A DNA stretch of 64,000 bases, from NCBI GenBank assembly GCA_005281725.1, contig SSBO01000012.1, forward strand, positions 15,835,048-15,899,047. Direction: 5' to 3'. Positions 62,307 to 64,000 of the stretch are shown piece by piece. Source of the DNA: Wuchereria bancrofti. Lineage: Eukaryota; Nematoda; Chromadorea; Rhabditida; Onchocercidae. A model generated the notes under the pieces. The model was not told the DNA's origin. It ran no database searches and was given only the letters and a program-made list of their open reading frames with translations. Position numbers and translations under genes: made by a program. Each line of letters begins with the position of its first letter. Position 1 is the stretch's first letter.

Positions 62307-63749
62307 CCAAATGCACTTCTCAACAATCAAATCGTTCAGCTGCTTCCATTCTTTATGTTAGAGTTCGATAAATTTTCCTGAAAAAATGTTTTTGAATATA
62401 TTCTGGAAAATAAGGAGTGCTAGAAATAATTACTGGCGCAAACCATATGGCAGTATAAAGGAGGATAACAGATGGTGAGGGGAATGGAAATGAGGAAAAG
62501 CAAATGATGATGAAGTTTGGGCATTAAAAAATTCCAAAGATAGCGTCTGGGATGTTTTGTCTCGCATTATTACTGTATATCGAATTTGAGATACTGTTTA
62601 ATAGCGATTTTTATTCCTGAACATATGACTTTGCAATATATACTATAGCCAGAATTTAAGAATATGCAACTGAATCAGATTTTAGGCATTTTTTATGCGT
62701 TTCAGACCAATATTAGAGAATTTCTGAAAAATTAAAAGGAATTTTGATAGACCATAGAGAAGCCAAATAGTTTAGCATTTTTCTTTACACTAGAAATTTT
62801 AAGTTTTAATTTACAAATTTAAAATTTTGCTTATACCGACAAGGGAGTGTTTTGGTTGTTTGTCATTAGTTTTTGGCAGTATCTGGAAGTGATAGAAGTG
62901 ATAGAAGTGTATAGTTTTCTCGTTATTACGACTAGTTCTTATGATAAGTAACAATAGCTTATGCCTTGGAGACAAGATCACGATGAAGGATTTCGAGAAA
63001 GTTAATTATATTATATGCATTCTCTCTAGAACGTGACAACAGTTAGAGATCGCATTATCTTAAAGAAAGAGAAATATGATTTTTTGCAACTGTCGCAGAA
63101 AATCTATAAATGCCATTTTGGGAAACCAATGATGGTAAGATACTATTCAGTGTTATACAACAAAACTCTTCAGAAATATTTTTTATTTTATTTTGTGGCC
63201 AAAATGCACTAGAAAATATTTTATTTTTAACGATCAAAATGCACTAGCGCCAAAGATACAAAAGGATATATTTCATTTGGAATCCATTTTCAAGAACAGT
63301 CAGTCGTAAGCAACAAGTATACTTAATTTAAACTTACTCTTACTTCTTTTGTTTGTTTGTGCAATCGATGAAGGCGTATGTTCGTTACATCAAAAAGTTA
63401 GGTTACAAACGAATGGAATTTAAAGAAAATTTTAGAAAAATAAAAATAAATAAATGAAGCTTTGAAATGAACCTATTCTTTGTTTATTAATGTTCCAACC
63501 TTCGCTTTGCTTTTTCTTGCTTCAGGAAAATTCAGGAGAAAAATAACATTTTTGGCTACAACAAATCATTGATGGTTGCTATTATCCTTCCTGATAAATT
63601 TATTTAAATTTGATGGTATTATCCTTCTTGAGACAAGGAGAAATATGAGCAAAAGCGAAGCCAAAAATTACTTCTTTTAGTAGAAAATTAATAAAACATA
63701 TGAAAGAATCAATTTTGCACCGGGTTATTTCGAATACAATCAAAAAAAC

Positions 63750-63886
63750 TTGGCAGGTGTTATCATCCTCAATCTCACTTATATTTCTAATGACATTTCC
63801 ATTCAAATCAAATGTTATTAAAGTAAACTTTTGCAAAATTCCATAGGAGAACTTTAAGGGAATGGGAATAAAGTGTACCAAGGATT
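63750..63886 (-). CDS. Probable single exon of a gene entering from the right edge
   Basis: On the minus strand a good acceptor (TTATCTCAG) is followed by 137 bases open in one frame and a GT at 63749-63748. The reading includes LVHFIPIPLKFSYG and LITFDLNGNVIRNISE, which is more protein-like than its surroundings and ends in a hydrophilic stretch. The style recalls beta-propeller strands, but this is too little to assign a family. Upstream exons would lie outside the window; no downstream exon was found. Confidence 0.35.
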
Positions 63887-63931
63887 CTGAGATAAGATAG
63901 GAAAGAGAAGTGAATGAAGAATGAAACTATC

Positions 63932-63996
63932 AAATTTCACCTTTCCAAGGAAGAGGTGAGGAAGAGTGAGAAGGAAAGAAAGAGAGAGAGAGATGG
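63932..63996. repeat. Purine-rich GA microsatellite at the right edge
   Basis: GAAGAGTGAGAAGGAAAG followed by a GAGAGAGAGAG run. Simple sequence. Confidence 0.7.
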
Positions 63997-64000
63997 TAGC

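Larger units (their letters stand above)
57509..63749. other. Gene-poor AT-rich region
   Basis: About 6.2 kb with no supportable exon on either strand. Readings longer than 60 codons (58366-58148, 61718-61437, 61641-61934) are composed mainly of Phe, Lys, Ser and Asn, as expected from random AT-rich DNA. A diverged repeat pair lies at 61787 and 62181. It may include long introns or the 3' part of the gene whose exon is seen at 63750. Confidence 0.5.

Noticed and set aside
1..64000. tRNA, rRNA, CRISPR arrays, insertion sequences and bacterial-type promoters or terminators
   Set aside because: None recognised on either strand; the sequence is eukaryotic in exon structure, so prokaryotic features are not expected.

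Overview
The window looks like nuclear DNA of a nematode, most likely a spirurid or filarial species. It is AT-rich, its genes are split into many small exons, and introns end in the nematode-style TTTTCAG or TTTTTAG. Several first exons lie directly behind such an acceptor, as expected for spliced-leader trans-splicing. No ORF longer than about 180 codons exists, so genes had to be rebuilt by joining exons in phase. The gene models below are my own reading of splice sites and frames, not the output of a gene finder.

Left part (1-24.1 kb, + strand): a single 36-exon gene (2046-24067) can be joined with every exon phase agreeing, giving about 1,684 residues. It reads from end to end as a complement C3/C4/C5-type protein: signal peptide, macroglobulin domains, a cysteine-rich anaphylatoxin-like segment ending in a C3a-like LAR, an FPEVWLF segment, a thioester-domain region, then the C-x4-C-x-C-A-E-x2-C signature that joins MG8 to a C-terminal C345C/NTR domain. 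The Cys and Gln of the thioester motif are missing at the aligned position. Intron 7 is 9.1 kb and holds a second, unrecognised coding-like locus on the same strand (about 6.2-11.85 kb). The first 1.6 kb carry an inverted, diverged copy of this gene's 3' end.

Middle part (25.5-50.8 kb, - strand): five genes point the same way. In transcription order they are an unrecognised 420-residue protein (50790-48047), an hnRNP F/H-type RNA-binding protein like C. elegans SYM-2 (45926-41072), tRNA pseudouridine synthase PUS1 (40260-34186), leucine carboxyl methyltransferase LCMT1 (33090-30594) and a SAM-dependent methyltransferase of a family I cannot name (29640-25562). The last three are about 1 kb apart and might share a transcript. 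The methyltransferase and the C3-like gene meet tail to tail across 1.5 kb.

Right part (51-64 kb): a 3.2 kb direct duplication joined at a single N (54285), then about 6 kb of AT-rich sequence with no gene I can support except one probable exon of a gene entering from the right edge (63886-63750, - strand). The N positions at 1622 and 54285 and the 21-N gap at 46636 all sit exactly at ends of duplicated sequence, so assembly artefacts must be considered for all three duplications. No tRNA, rRNA, CRISPR or transposon ORF was recognised.
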